A DNA stretch of 64,000 nucleotides. Source: Providencia huaxiensis. Lineage in GTDB: Bacteria; Pseudomonadota; Gammaproteobacteria; Enterobacterales; Enterobacteriaceae. The notes under the pieces are model-generated. The model worked only from the letters and a program-made list of their open reading frames with translations. It ran no database searches and was not told the origin of the DNA. Positions 45,467-54,910 of the stretch are shown piece after piece. Numbering within the stretch: the first letter of the stretch is position 1; each line of letters begins with the position of its first letter. Where the stretch lies: the NCBI RefSeq assembly GCF_002843235.3, contig NZ_CP031123.2, forward strand, positions 2,294,001 through 2,358,000. The letters are read 5' to 3'. A program made the translations under genes and the position numbers.

Positions 45467-46519
45467 TTAGCTTTGCTTATAATGGCAGTCACTCACATCA
45501 CGCAAACGTTGTGCAGCTTGTTCTGGTGTGAGGTCTCGCTGGGTTTCCGCTAACATTTCATACCCCACCATGAATTTTTTTACTGTCGCTGAGCGCAATA
45601 ATGGTGGATAAAACAAGGCATGTAATTGCCAATGTTCAATGCCTTGGCTTTCATTCATAAAAGGCGCAAAGTGCCATCCCATTGAATATGGGAAAGAACA
45701 GTGAAATAGATTATCGTAACGACTTGTGAGTTTTTTTAGCGCAACAGCAAGGTCTGCGCGAATGGCTTCACTCATTTCATCCATACGGCGAATATGTCGT
45801 TTCGGTAATAGCATGGTTTCAAATGGCCAAGCCGCCCAATAAGGGACAAGTGCAATCCACTCTTCAGTTTCGACAACAATCCGTGAGCCATCTTGTTGTT
45901 CAGCTTTAATGTAATCAATCAATAAATTACGGCCATGGCGTTGATAATATTGCGCAAGAAAATGGTCCTTGCGTGCAATTTCATTTGGTAAAAAATCACT
46001 CGCCCAAATTTGTCCATGAGGATGAGGTTGAGAGCACCCCATTATTTCCCCTTTATTTTCAAAAACCTGAACCCAAGCATAATGCTCACTTAACTCAGCG
46101 ATTTGTTGCTGCCATGTTTCGACAACGCCTTCAATTTCAGATACAGACAGCTCTGGCAGTGTTTTACTGTGGTCAGGTGAAAAACAGATCACCCGGCTAA
46201 CGCCACTCACCGATTGTGATTGAAATAACTCAGATGAGTTATCAGGTTGGGCGCAGGGTTGTGCTAATAACGCACCATGGTCATTTTGGAAGACATAAGT
46301 CCCTTGGTAGTTAGGATTCACTTCCCCAGAAACCCGTGTATTACCAGGGCAAAGGAAGCAATGCTCATCATATTGAGGTAAATTCTCTATTGATGGCTTT
46401 TCATCTTTACCACTCCACGGCCGTTTTGCTCGATGAGGAGACACCAGCACCCACTGCCCCGTTAATGGGTTATAGCGACGATGAGGGCAATCAGAAGGGT
46501 TAAATGGCATTGTATTCAT
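45467..46519 (-). CDS. galT: Galactose-1-phosphate uridylyltransferase
   Basis: Transfers UMP from UDP-glucose to galactose-1-phosphate (Leloir pathway). The 350-residue enzyme has [25 protein letters not shown] at the start, the CFLCPGN zinc-site region and the catalytic HPHGQIW (nucleophile is the second His). The ATG at 46519 has AGGAG 9 bp upstream. It lies 12 bp after galE. Confidence 0.97.
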   Translation of the reverse strand: MNTMPFNPSDCPHRRYNPLTGQWVLVSPHRAKRPWSGKDEKPSIENLPQYDEHCFLCPGNTRVSGEVNPNYQGTYVFQNDHGALLAQPCAQPDNSSELFQSQSVSGVSRVICFSPDHSKTLPELSVSEIEGVVETWQQQIAELSEHYAWVQVFENKGEIMGCSQPHPHGQIWASDFLPNEIARKDHFLAQYYQRHGRNLLIDYIKAEQQDGSRIVVETEEWIALVPYWAAWPFETMLLPKRHIRRMDEMSEAIRADLAVALKKLTSRYDNLFHCSFPYSMGWHFAPFMNESQGIEHWQLHALFYPPLLRSATVKKFMVGYEMLAETQRDLTPEQAAQRLRDVSDCHYKQS

Positions 46520-46531
46520 ATTATTTATCTC

Positions 46532-47557
46532 CTAAACCTCATAACCATTGGGATTTTTTGATTGCCAACGCCAGCTGTCAGCCGCCATATCCTCTAAGGT
46601 TCGCTCCGCTTGCCATCCGAGTTCGCGGTACGCTTTTTCCGGTGTGGACCAGTATTCTGCGATATCCCCAGCACGACGGGGTTCAATCACATAAGGGATG
46701 GCTTTTCCAACTGCTTTTTCAAATGCATGTAACATTTGCAAAACACTGGTGCCGTTACCCGTGCCTAGATTGTAGCAATGTAATCCAGCTTGATTTCCAA
46801 CCCCTTGCAGGGCGGCAACATGGCCATCTGCTAAATCCATGACATGAATGTAATCACGAACCCCCGTTCCATCTACCGTAGGGTAATCGTTTCCATAAAT
46901 CACCAGTTTTTCTCTTTTTCCCACCGCAACTTGGGTAATATAAGGCGTTAAGTTATTTGGGATCCCTTGCGGGTCTTCTCCCATCAAACCCGATGGATGG
47001 GCACCAACAGGGTTAAAGTAGCGTAATAATGTTAATGACCATGACGGGTCTGAGTGAAATACATCAGATAAACAACGCTCAACCATGTATTTACTCGTGC
47101 CGTAAGGGCTTTGTGTATTACCCGTTGGAAACGTTTCAGTGATAGGTAAACAACTGGGTTCGCCATATACCGTGGCTGACGAACTAAAAATCAAACTTTT
47201 CACGTTCGCTTTTTGCATACAGCGCATTAATACCAATGTTCCATTAAAATTAACATCATAGTATTTAAGGGGGTTTTCTACTGATTCTCCAACCGCTTTT
47301 AGCCCTGCAAAATGAATAACTGAATGAAATTGATGAGAAGAAAAAACAGATGCTAGTTGTTGCTCGTTGCGGACATCACATTGATAAAACACCGGACGTA
47401 CACCGGTTAATGCCTCAAGACGATTAAGCACTTCTCGCTTTGCATTACACAAATTATCAATAATAACTGGCGATAGCCCAGCCTTTATTAATTGAACACA
47501 AGTATGACTACCGATATATCCAAGCCCGCCTGTAACGAGTATTTCAACCTGTTGCAT
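46532..47557 (-). CDS. galE: UDP-glucose 4-epimerase
   Basis: NAD-dependent interconversion of UDP-galactose and UDP-glucose. The 341 residues start MQQVEILVTGGLGYIGSHTC (Rossmann GxxGxxG) and contain SSSATVYGEP and the catalytic YGTSKYMVE (Tyr-x3-Lys). The ATG at 47557 with GGGGAAAAGAG upstream was chosen; a longer in-frame form from 47653 lacks family similarity and would run close to the operator. First gene of galETKM, 106 bp downstream of a perfect GalR operator. Confidence 0.96.
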   Translation of the reverse strand: MQQVEILVTGGLGYIGSHTCVQLIKAGLSPVIIDNLCNAKREVLNRLEALTGVRPVFYQCDVRNEQQLASVFSSHQFHSVIHFAGLKAVGESVENPLKYYDVNFNGTLVLMRCMQKANVKSLIFSSSATVYGEPSCLPITETFPTGNTQSPYGTSKYMVERCLSDVFHSDPSWSLTLLRYFNPVGAHPSGLMGEDPQGIPNNLTPYITQVAVGKREKLVIYGNDYPTVDGTGVRDYIHVMDLADGHVAALQGVGNQAGLHCYNLGTGNGTSVLQMLHAFEKAVGKAIPYVIEPRRAGDIAEYWSTPEKAYRELGWQAERTLEDMAADSWRWQSKNPNGYEV

Positions 47558-47663
47558 CTCTTTTCCCCCAATACAGCCTAAATTACATTCTGTCTTCCAA
47601 CGTGTCATTGCTACGGAGTATAACAACGAGTTGGGATAAGATTCTGTGATCAATCTCGACTTA

Positions 47664-47679
47664 GTGTAAACGTTTACAC
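47664..47679. promoter_or_regulatory. Perfect GalR operator before galETKM
   Basis: GTGTAAACGTTTACAC is a perfect 16-bp palindrome with central CG, matching the GalR/GalS operator, upstream of galE. Confidence 0.88.
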
Positions 47680-47799
47680 AAAATTATAAAATAGCCTATT
47701 TCTCACATAAAATGAACCGCATCAGGAAAAGATCATTCAAGCTAAACAAATTCTCCTGTTCTCACCAATAACTTATTTATCTATTTGCGTCCTTTCCAT

Positions 47800-47818
47800 T
47801 GTTTCGCTAACAGGAACA
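47800..47818. promoter_or_regulatory. Degenerate copy of the IclR-operon dyad
   Basis: TGTTTCGCTAACAGGAACA agrees with the downstream perfect dyad at 14 of 19 positions, including all of the right arm CAGGAACA. Confidence 0.45.
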
Positions 47819-47984
47819 GCTAAAAACCAAAAAAAATAGATTAATTTCAAATAATTACAGCAAAACCAAGAAAAAAAGATAAATAATAAGAACTGTTTTA
47901 GTGACCAACTTAACACGGATGCAACAAATCATTTACTTTGCATATTGTTTCATCTAAATATGTTTGTATTACAAAGCGGCACAC

Positions 47985-48003
47985 TGTTCCTGCATCAGGA
48001 ACA
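47985..48003. promoter_or_regulatory. Perfect dyad before the IclR-type regulator
   Basis: TGTTCCTGCATCAGGAACA has 8-bp perfect arms around 3 bases and lies 48 bp upstream of the regulator start. Likely operator of the adjacent IclR-family protein. Confidence 0.6.
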
Positions 48004-48051
48004 AAAATATAACAATAGTGCTAAGTCAATTGATTATAAACAGGGGAAGCT

Positions 48052-48765
48052 ATGAATAACCGACTACAATCTGCTGGATTCGTATTAACCTTGTTAGATT
48101 GCTTTTCAATCAACAAGCCCATATGGGGAGTGCGTGAGTTAGCTCGTCATCTTGATAAGAGCCCTTCCGTCATACAGCGGGGTTTTAATATTTTAGAAGA
48201 GCAAGGTTTCTTACAAAAAAATAAGAATAAAGAATATTTATTAGGCTTGCGGTGTATTGAAATCGGTCATTTAGCCAATAACACACGCCATTTTTCACAA
48301 TTAGCGAGTGACTACCTACGCCCTCTCGCTGATAAAACACATGAAACCATATTTATTTATCGCCGTTACAATGATATCGCTATTTGTAATTTCATTTTAG
48401 AAAGTGACCATCTTATCCGCTTTACATCTAAAGAAGGAGAAGCGTTGAGCTTACATGAAGCCCCATTTACACAAATAATTTTAAGCTCAATGGATATTTC
48501 TTATATTGATGAATATATTTCTAAACATAATTTGCAAAATAACACCTTATTAAGAAAGCAATTAAGTCTCTATGCTGAAGAAGGATATGCATATTCAAAA
48601 GAAGCTTATTTAGCAGGAACACAAGGGTTATCCGTTCCTATATTTTCTTTTGAAAAAGGAGTATTAGGCTCGTTATGCATTGCAGCATCAAGCCAAAGTA
48701 AAAATTTAACCGAGTATTACCCATTATTAAAATCCACAGCCAGTAAATTATCTGCCATATTTTAA
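48052..48765 (+). CDS. IclR-family transcriptional regulator
   Basis: DNA-binding regulator, presumably of its own operon. The 237 residues have an N-terminal winged helix (about 5-65: SAGFVLTLLDCF, GVRELARHLDKSPSVIQRGFNILEEQGFL) and a C-terminal GAF-like effector domain (about 80-237, with YAYSKEAYLAGTQGLSVPIF and GSLCIAASS). AGGGGAAGC precedes the ATG. The transporter gene follows after 64 bp in the same direction. The effector is probably the transported compound. Confidence 0.85.
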   Translation: MNNRLQSAGFVLTLLDCFSINKPIWGVRELARHLDKSPSVIQRGFNILEEQGFLQKNKNKEYLLGLRCIEIGHLANNTRHFSQLASDYLRPLADKTHETIFIYRRYNDIAICNFILESDHLIRFTSKEGEALSLHEAPFTQIILSSMDISYIDEYISKHNLQNNTLLRKQLSLYAEEGYAYSKEAYLAGTQGLSVPIFSFEKGVLGSLCIAASSQSKNLTEYYPLLKSTASKLSAIF

Positions 48766-48829
48766 ACCTATGGTGAAATTAATAAAATAAAAAGCAGTTA
48801 TTAATTATTAAAATAAAATAGGTAACTCT

Positions 48830-50458
48830 ATGAATATATCTCATGATAAAAATGATACTGAGGTACGTGTATCTATTTTTTCTCCGGCACTACTCATCGC
48901 AATAATTATATTATCTTTTGTTGGTGCTATTATTGGCATTCAGATTATTGTCACACTAGGCATCTCCGCAAACACATCAATTATCGGAGCTGTTCTCGCC
49001 ATTTTATTGTCTCGTGTCCCGCTTTCTATTTTCGCATCATTTAAATTTATAGATGCACAAAATTTAATTCAAACCAGCATCTCTGCAGCAACCTTTGCTG
49101 CAGCAAATGGGTTAATGGTTGCCATCGGTGTACCTTGGGTGTTGGGTATGCCTGAATTAATTTATCCGATGATGGCTGGGGCTTTCGTTGCGATTATCAT
49201 TGATGGCACGATTTTATATGGTTTGTTTAATACCCGCGCCTATCCTGCCAGTGCTTCTTGGCCTGCTGGTGTTGCCACCGCAGAAACTTTATGGGCAGGA
49301 AATAAAGGTGGAAAGCGTCTTGGCGCATTGCTGACAGGCTTTGCTGCTGGAGCCATCGGTGCAGGTTTTGGTATCCCAATGGCATCCGCAGGGATCGCGT
49401 TGATTGGCAGTATTTTCGCGTTATTCATGTTTGCTGTTGGACTACTTATTCGTGGTTTTTCTGAGTCAGGGCTAATTACTTATAATTTATATGAAAACTA
49501 TGTCCCACATGGTGTGATGATTGGTGCAGGTATCGTCGCCTTAATCCAAATCGGAGCCATTGTATTTCGCAACAAGAAAGATAGTCAGCAACAAAACGAG
49601 GAGAGTGATGAATTACGCCAAAGTAGCAAACGTATCAAGTCAACCTTAATCAAAGGGGCAATTTTCTACTTTTTAACCGCGTTAGCACTCACATTTATTA
49701 GCCAAATATTTGCCACTATGACATTGCTGCAACTTATTGGATTCCTCATTTTTGCGACCTTAGCCGCTTTAATCCAAGAGATGATTGTGGGTATGGCTGC
49801 AATGCATTCTGGCTGGTTTCCTGCAACTGCAGCAGCTCTTATCTCATTGATGATTGGCATTTTACTGGGGTTCCCTCCTGAAGCATTAGCTGTTTTAGTC
49901 GGTTTTTGTGCCGCGACAGGCCCTGCTTTTGCCGATATGGGTTTTGACCTAAAAACGGGGTTTATGATCCGCGGTTATGGTAAAAACCAATCTGCAGAAC
50001 ATTATGGAAGAAAACAACAATATTTTGCCGCTATTATCGGTTTTTTCTGCGCCTTGGTGGTGGTTGCGCTTACCTACGATTTTTATTTCGAACAAGACAA
50101 AATCGTTCCTGCATCAAGGCTTTATGCTGCTACTATCCAAGCAGGAAGCTCCTCAAATGTGGCGATGATGTTGCTATTGTGGGCCATACCGGGAGCCATC
50201 ATTCAGTTGATTGGCGGTGCTAAAAATCAGATTGGCGTACTCTTCTCAACTGGCTTAATGATTAACTATCCTATTGCAGGTTGGACTGTTCTTACCGCAC
50301 TCGCAGTTCGAATTATCATTGAGCGTTTCTTCAATATCAGTTCCGATAAAATTTCAACTTTCGCTGGTGGGCTTATTGCCGGCGATGCTCTTTACTCCAC
50401 GGCTAAAGCTTTCCTGCCAACCCTCAAAGCGAAGCTACTTTCCTTCTGGGCTAAATAA
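48830..50458 (+). CDS. OPT/YSL-type oligopeptide transporter
   Basis: Multi-pass inner membrane transporter; 542 residues with about 12-14 hydrophobic segments. Blocks that point to the OPT (oligopeptide) family are SASWPAGVATAETLWAG, GFAAGAIGAGFGIPMASAGIALIG, and a C-terminal FAGGLIAGDALYSTAKAF. A charged cytoplasmic loop (about 245-270) divides the two halves. It is co-directional with an IclR regulator, a PLP enzyme, peptidase E and a DUF1177 protein, supporting a peptide or peptide-like substrate. The exact substrate cannot be read from the sequence. Confidence 0.78.
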   Translation: MNISHDKNDTEVRVSIFSPALLIAIIILSFVGAIIGIQIIVTLGISANTSIIGAVLAILLSRVPLSIFASFKFIDAQNLIQTSISAATFAAANGLMVAIGVPWVLGMPELIYPMMAGAFVAIIIDGTILYGLFNTRAYPASASWPAGVATAETLWAGNKGGKRLGALLTGFAAGAIGAGFGIPMASAGIALIGSIFALFMFAVGLLIRGFSESGLITYNLYENYVPHGVMIGAGIVALIQIGAIVFRNKKDSQQQNEESDELRQSSKRIKSTLIKGAIFYFLTALALTFISQIFATMTLLQLIGFLIFATLAALIQEMIVGMAAMHSGWFPATAAALISLMIGILLGFPPEALAVLVGFCAATGPAFADMGFDLKTGFMIRGYGKNQSAEHYGRKQQYFAAIIGFFCALVVVALTYDFYFEQDKIVPASRLYAATIQAGSSSNVAMMLLLWAIPGAIIQLIGGAKNQIGVLFSTGLMINYPIAGWTVLTALAVRIIIERFFNISSDKISTFAGGLIAGDALYSTAKAFLPTLKAKLLSFWAK

Positions 50459-50475
50459 TTTTATAGGAAATAATA

Positions 50476-51681
50476 ATGACGAATATCTGGTCGCAAGTGC
50501 AAAAAGACACGCTAGTTTCACAACATTACGCTTATTTTGATACGGGAGCCGCGGCACCACCACCAAAACCAGTAATAGACGCAGTAAAGCGCTATCTTGA
50601 TAAAACCGCAGAGCAAGGGATTTATTTACCGAGCTTCCGCAAGCAAACTTATGAGCAAGTTGAAATTTGTCGAAAAAAGTTGGCCGCATTTATCGGAGCA
50701 AAGCCCAGTGAAATTGCATTTACCAAAAATGGTACAGAATCTATCAGTTTGATTGCTAGAGGTGTTTCTTGGAAAGCTGGCGATGAAGTGATAATCCCTG
50801 ATACTGAGATGCTCAGCAATATTGCAATTTGGCAACTGTTAGCGCATGAAAAAGGAATAAAAATTATTAAGGTGAGTGCGGATAGCTATGGTGTCCTTTC
50901 ACCTGAATCTATCGAGCAAGCGATAACCTCTAAGACAAAGCTCATCAGTTTCGTTGCGCTATCTAACATAACTGGGGTAATTCAACCTGTGCAGGCTATT
51001 TGTGAGATAGCCAGAAAGCATGGTGTACTTAGCCATATTAGTGCTTCACAAGCCATTGGAATGTATAACGTTAATGTTCAAAAATGGCAATGTGACTTTA
51101 TGTCATCATGTGGCCGAAAAGGGTTGAGAGCTATAGAAGGCAGTGGCATTCTCTTTGTTCGTGAACCACTGGTCCCATCATTATCCCCCACACTGGTCGG
51201 TTGGTGGAATAGCTCAATTGACCCACAAACAGGGAACATTATTCTGCCTCAAACGGCAAAACGTTTTGAAGCGGGTTGCCCAAATATTCCGGCTATTATT
51301 AGTTTAGATTCGGCTTTAGACTATGCAGTAAATATCGGTATTGAGCAAATTGAGGAACGTAACCAAACACTTACTCAATATGCAATGCAGCAATTATCTC
51401 AACTTTTTGGTGTCGAAATTTATGGCCCTAATAATAGCCACCAGAGAATAGGAATAATTCCATTTAATATTAACGGAATTCCCTCTGACTTATTAATGCA
51501 AAAATTAGAAGCTAAAAATATCATTATTGAATCAGGTCACTTTATGGCAACCGCGATATTAGAGTTCTATCAAATAGAAAAAATGGCTCGCTTATCACTT
51601 CATTATTTTAATAGTGAAAAAGAGATTGATTTATTAATTAACTCAATAAAAGAAATCAAAAAGGAATATAGCAATGACTAA
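50476..51681 (+). CDS. Class V aminotransferase-fold PLP enzyme
   Basis: PLP-dependent enzyme of the cysteine desulfurase / isopenicillin-epimerase-like fold, 401 residues. Visible landmarks are FDTGAAAPPP near 21, FTKNGTESISLIARG near 82-96, and the PLP lysine Lys215 in CGRKGLRAIEGSGILF. Oddly, the usual Asp-Ala/Gly-x-Gln motif that binds the PLP ring nitrogen reads Ser-Ala-Ser-Gln (189-192), and the residue before the lysine is Arg rather than His. The reaction is unknown; desulfurase, lyase or epimerase are all possible. It overlaps peptidase E by 8 bp. Confidence 0.8.
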   Translation: MTNIWSQVQKDTLVSQHYAYFDTGAAAPPPKPVIDAVKRYLDKTAEQGIYLPSFRKQTYEQVEICRKKLAAFIGAKPSEIAFTKNGTESISLIARGVSWKAGDEVIIPDTEMLSNIAIWQLLAHEKGIKIIKVSADSYGVLSPESIEQAITSKTKLISFVALSNITGVIQPVQAICEIARKHGVLSHISASQAIGMYNVNVQKWQCDFMSSCGRKGLRAIEGSGILFVREPLVPSLSPTLVGWWNSSIDPQTGNIILPQTAKRFEAGCPNIPAIISLDSALDYAVNIGIEQIEERNQTLTQYAMQQLSQLFGVEIYGPNNSHQRIGIIPFNINGIPSDLLMQKLEAKNIIIESGHFMATAILEFYQIEKMARLSLHYFNSEKEIDLLINSIKEIKKEYSND

Positions 51682-52399
51682 TGCGTTATTAATGAGCAGC
51701 TCACGTATGGGGAATATGAATTATTTACAACATGCGGACGAACAAATCCATCGTTTATTACAACACAAAAAACAAAGTATTTTATTTATTCCTTATGCTG
51801 CAGTTACATTCAGTTTTGATGATTTTGAAGCGATTGTGAAACCAGTATTTAATGCTTTAGGTTATGAGTTAACATCAATTCATCACTTTAGCGACCCTGT
51901 TGCGGCAGTTAAACAAGCACAAGCGATTGCTATTGGTGGCGGAAATACCTTTGCTTTATTAAAACGCCTATATGATGCAAACATAGTAGAGCTGATTTCA
52001 CAACGAGTTAAATACGAAAGCATTCCCTATATGGGATGGAGTGCAGGCAGTAATGTTGCAACACCGAGTATTCGCACCACCAATGATATGCCAATTATCC
52101 AACCCCCTACATTTAATGCACTGAATATTTGCCCATTTCAAATTAATCCGCATTTTATTTCTGGTAAACCGATTGGCCATAATGGAGAAAGCCGTGAAGA
52201 GCGGTTAAATGAGTTTTTAACGATTAACCCCATGGAAGAGTTGATCGCACTGTATGAAGGTACTGCATTATTTATTGAAAACGACCATGGCACCATTTTA
52301 GGTGAGCAAAATGCCTTATGGTTACGGGGACCTAATAAGATTGAAGAAATTGCTACCAACAAGCCATTCAAATTAAATATGATTAAAGGAGTGCAATAA
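51674..52399 (+). CDS. pepE: Peptidase E-like (S51) dipeptidase
   Basis: Cytoplasmic serine peptidase of family S51, which in Salmonella cleaves Asp-X dipeptides. The 241 residues contain the nucleophile Ser123 in GWSAGSN, then Asp138 and His160; these three keep exactly the spacing of the Salmonella triad (120/135/157). An AIGGGNTFALLKRL segment at 86-99 is also typical. It overlaps the PLP-enzyme gene by 8 bp and the DUF1177 gene by 1 bp (TAATG), so the operon is tightly coupled. Confidence 0.87.
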   Translation: MTNALLMSSSRMGNMNYLQHADEQIHRLLQHKKQSILFIPYAAVTFSFDDFEAIVKPVFNALGYELTSIHHFSDPVAAVKQAQAIAIGGGNTFALLKRLYDANIVELISQRVKYESIPYMGWSAGSNVATPSIRTTNDMPIIQPPTFNALNICPFQINPHFISGKPIGHNGESREERLNEFLTINPMEELIALYEGTALFIENDHGTILGEQNALWLRGPNKIEEIATNKPFKLNMIKGVQ

Positions 52400-53343
52400 T
52401 GTCTTTGAATTACCTAAGCCAAGTTTATGACTTATTAGACACCCCTGATGTTGATGGCGAAAAAATGGCAGCGCTACTTCATTCTGTTGGCTCAAGTGAT
52501 GCCATCATCACTGTTATTTCTATTCCTTATGAATCCCCAGAGGATACGAGTAAGTTATGCCATTTTATAAAAGTATTGATCCCAGGCTCTGAGGGCAAAC
52601 ACCGTGGAGGCGCTTACCCGACTTTAGGCATTATCGGTCGTTTAGGTGCACAGCAGGCACAGCCGAGTCGTATTGGGATAGTTTCTGATGCAGATGGGTC
52701 AATTGTCGCTTTTGCCAGCGCGATGAAGTTGTTGGATATGGCAGCAAAGGGGCAAACCCTCAAAGGGGACGTAATAATTAGCTCTCATATCGCCACGCAT
52801 GTTTCGATTACGCCTCATGACCCTGTCGATTTTATGGGAATGCCAGTTTCATCCAATACCATGAACCAATATGAAGTCGATAAACAGATGGATGCTATTT
52901 TATCCATCGATACATCAAAGGGAAACAGCATCATTAAGCAGCGAGGAATTGCTATTTCTCCCACGGCTAAGCAAGGCTATATTTTACGCGTCGCACCTGA
53001 TTTAGTACGCTTACTGGAGTATGCAACAGGAGATATGGCAAAGACGTTTCCTATCACCACACAAGACATTTCTCCTTATGATAACGGTGTTTATCACTTT
53101 AATTCTATAATGCAACCGCATATTGCAACACAGGCACCTGTTGTTGGCCTTGCCATTACGGCTAAATCGATTGTTCCCGGCAGTGAAACAGGCGCAAGTT
53201 ATGAAAGCGAGTTAATCGATGCCATGCGGTTTACTGTAGAAGTCGCTAAGCAATTTTGCTGGGATAAAATTCGATTTTATCAGCAAGATGAATATGAGAG
53301 GCTTTATGATTTATACGGTTCATTAGCGCAGATTCAGGGGTAA
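52399..53343 (+). CDS. DUF1177 family protein
   Basis: Conserved protein of unknown activity, 314 residues. Family traits are visible: YDLLDTPDVDGEKMAALL at the start, VLIPGSEGKHRGGAYPTLGIIGRLG, GIVSDADGSIVAFASAMKL, HIATHVSITPHDPVDFMGMPV and AISPTAKQGYILRV. Conserved His and Asp residues (SDADG, THVSITPHDP) suggest a metal- or phospho-dependent hydrolase, which is an inference. DUF1177 genes are recalled to accompany OPT transporters, PLP enzymes and peptidase E in other proteobacteria, as here. Last gene of the operon. Confidence 0.82.
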   Translation: MSLNYLSQVYDLLDTPDVDGEKMAALLHSVGSSDAIITVISIPYESPEDTSKLCHFIKVLIPGSEGKHRGGAYPTLGIIGRLGAQQAQPSRIGIVSDADGSIVAFASAMKLLDMAAKGQTLKGDVIISSHIATHVSITPHDPVDFMGMPVSSNTMNQYEVDKQMDAILSIDTSKGNSIIKQRGIAISPTAKQGYILRVAPDLVRLLEYATGDMAKTFPITTQDISPYDNGVYHFNSIMQPHIATQAPVVGLAITAKSIVPGSETGASYESELIDAMRFTVEVAKQFCWDKIRFYQQDEYERLYDLYGSLAQIQG

Positions 53344-53353
53344 CCTTCGAAAG

Positions 53354-53376
53354 TAAAAAGCCCACATTTGTGGGCT
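53354..53376 (-). terminator. Terminator of the UhpC-like carrier gene
   Basis: AGCCCAC / GTGGGCT stem with a 4-base loop; on the minus strand it is followed by TTTTTAC. It also lies 15 bp after the DUF1177 stop and may serve both genes. Confidence 0.82.
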
Positions 53377-53400
53377 CTGTCATTCATAAATCACGCTGTA

Positions 53401-54726
53401 CTAGCCTTCTACACTGACTTTTTTCTTCGTCATTATCATTGCAATAATTAACATTAAAATTAAGAAAATGGATAAGACTAATAGCAAGGAATAGAAGCCA
53501 TTCCATTGGTATTTTTCAATGACGATTGACAATGGATACCCCGCGATTGATGCCCCTATATACGCAAACAAGCTAACAAACCCTGTTGATGCTCCTGCGG
53601 CATTTTTATGCGAGTTTTCAGCGGCTGCCATCGCAATCAAGAATTGAGGACCAAAAATGAAGAACCCTGTCATAAAGAATAAGAAAGAAAATACATATTC
53701 GTTATCAACAGGAACAATCCATAAACAGAATGACGTGATAATAATTCCGAGCGCATAAATAACATTCATTTGCGCACGGTTTCCTTTAAAGATTAAATCG
53801 GAGCCCCATCCTGCAACAATTGCACCAAAGAAACCGCCAATTTCAAACATCATGACGACAGCATTGGCCGACAATAAATTAAAACCGTGCTCTTCAATTA
53901 AATACAGGTTTGCCCAGTCATTTATCCCTGTTCTGACGATGTAAATCACTGCATATGATATAGCAAGAACCCATAACACTTTATTTTTAAAGATATATTC
54001 GTTCAATATTTTGCCTAAAGGTAAACCCGCCCCTTTGGCTTCATATTTTAATTCTTCAAGGTCATTTCGCCATTCACCAACCGTCGGCAAGCCCATTGTC
54101 CGAGGCCTATCACGTAATAAAATACATAATCCAATACCAATCACAATGGCAATAATTCCCGGTATGATCATCCCATAGCGCCAACCAAGGGCTAATGCGA
54201 CACCGCCCGATAGAATTGGAATTATCGCGCCACCAATATTATGTGATGTATTCCAAATGGCCCACCAGAGCCCACGTTCATTACGTGAATACCATGTATT
54301 AAGTATTTTTGCACAAGGCGGCCAACCCCAACCTTGGAAAAATGCATTTACCATCCACAACACGATAAACATACTGATTGAGGAGGTTAGCCCGAACAGG
54401 ATGTTTACAACCCCTGTCGCTATCAAGCCAATCCCCATAAAATAACGTGGATTTGAACGGTCACCAATGATGCCAGAAAGGAATTTAGATGCCCCATAAG
54501 TCAGGTAAAATGCGGTTCCAACCATCCCTATATCGGCCTTTGTAATACCTAAATCAGTTAGCATTTCAGGCATAACAAAATTGAAGCTTTTGCGTGTGAA
54601 ATAAAAAACGGCATAGCCAATATAACTGACAATCATTAAGTGTAATCGCCAGTATTTATATTTAGCGTCGATTTCAGATTTCGACATTATTACTGGTATA
54701 TCTGGTTGTTCTTTAAATATTGACAT
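53401..54726 (-). CDS. OPA-family MFS transporter, UhpC-like
   Basis: Twelve-helix inner membrane antiporter of the organophosphate:phosphate family, 441 residues. It matches UhpC closely: SEIDAKYKYWRLH, YFTRKSFN, GASKFLSGIIGDRSNPRYFMGIGLIATGVVNILFG, NAFFQGWG and GPQFLIAMAAAENSHKNAAGA. UhpC normally works as a sensor beside uhpA/uhpB, but no such genes are here, so this copy probably acts as a phosphorylated-compound transporter. The ATG at 54726 with GGGG upstream was chosen over a TTG two codons earlier. Confidence 0.85.
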   Translation of the reverse strand: MSIFKEQPDIPVIMSKSEIDAKYKYWRLHLMIVSYIGYAVFYFTRKSFNFVMPEMLTDLGITKADIGMVGTAFYLTYGASKFLSGIIGDRSNPRYFMGIGLIATGVVNILFGLTSSISMFIVLWMVNAFFQGWGWPPCAKILNTWYSRNERGLWWAIWNTSHNIGGAIIPILSGGVALALGWRYGMIIPGIIAIVIGIGLCILLRDRPRTMGLPTVGEWRNDLEELKYEAKGAGLPLGKILNEYIFKNKVLWVLAISYAVIYIVRTGINDWANLYLIEEHGFNLLSANAVVMMFEIGGFFGAIVAGWGSDLIFKGNRAQMNVIYALGIIITSFCLWIVPVDNEYVFSFLFFMTGFFIFGPQFLIAMAAAENSHKNAAGASTGFVSLFAYIGASIAGYPLSIVIEKYQWNGFYSLLLVLSIFLILMLIIAMIMTKKKVSVEG

Positions 54727-54910
54727 ATTCAACCCCGGCTAAAAGTACAAGCAGGCAAAAATATGACAATAATTTAGTGGCAACAATAAGTAAAAACACC
54801 TAATTGTTACATTTTTATTACAGTTTTATTACAAAACGTTACCTTCATCAAAAAATGAATATTTTTATCTATTCCCTATAACACTCAAAAGAAAAATGAA
54901 CTACCCAGTG

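Larger units (their letters stand above)
47680..48051. promoter_or_regulatory. Divergent regulatory region galE / IclR operon
   Basis: 372 bp, very AT-rich, no supported gene. It contains two related dyad elements at 47800-47818 and 47985-48003, described separately, and must hold the promoter of the IclR-type operon. Confidence 0.55.

Noticed and set aside
47645..47660. Half CRP site near galE
   Set aside because: TGTGA is followed at the right distance by TCGAC rather than TCACA; only one half matches.
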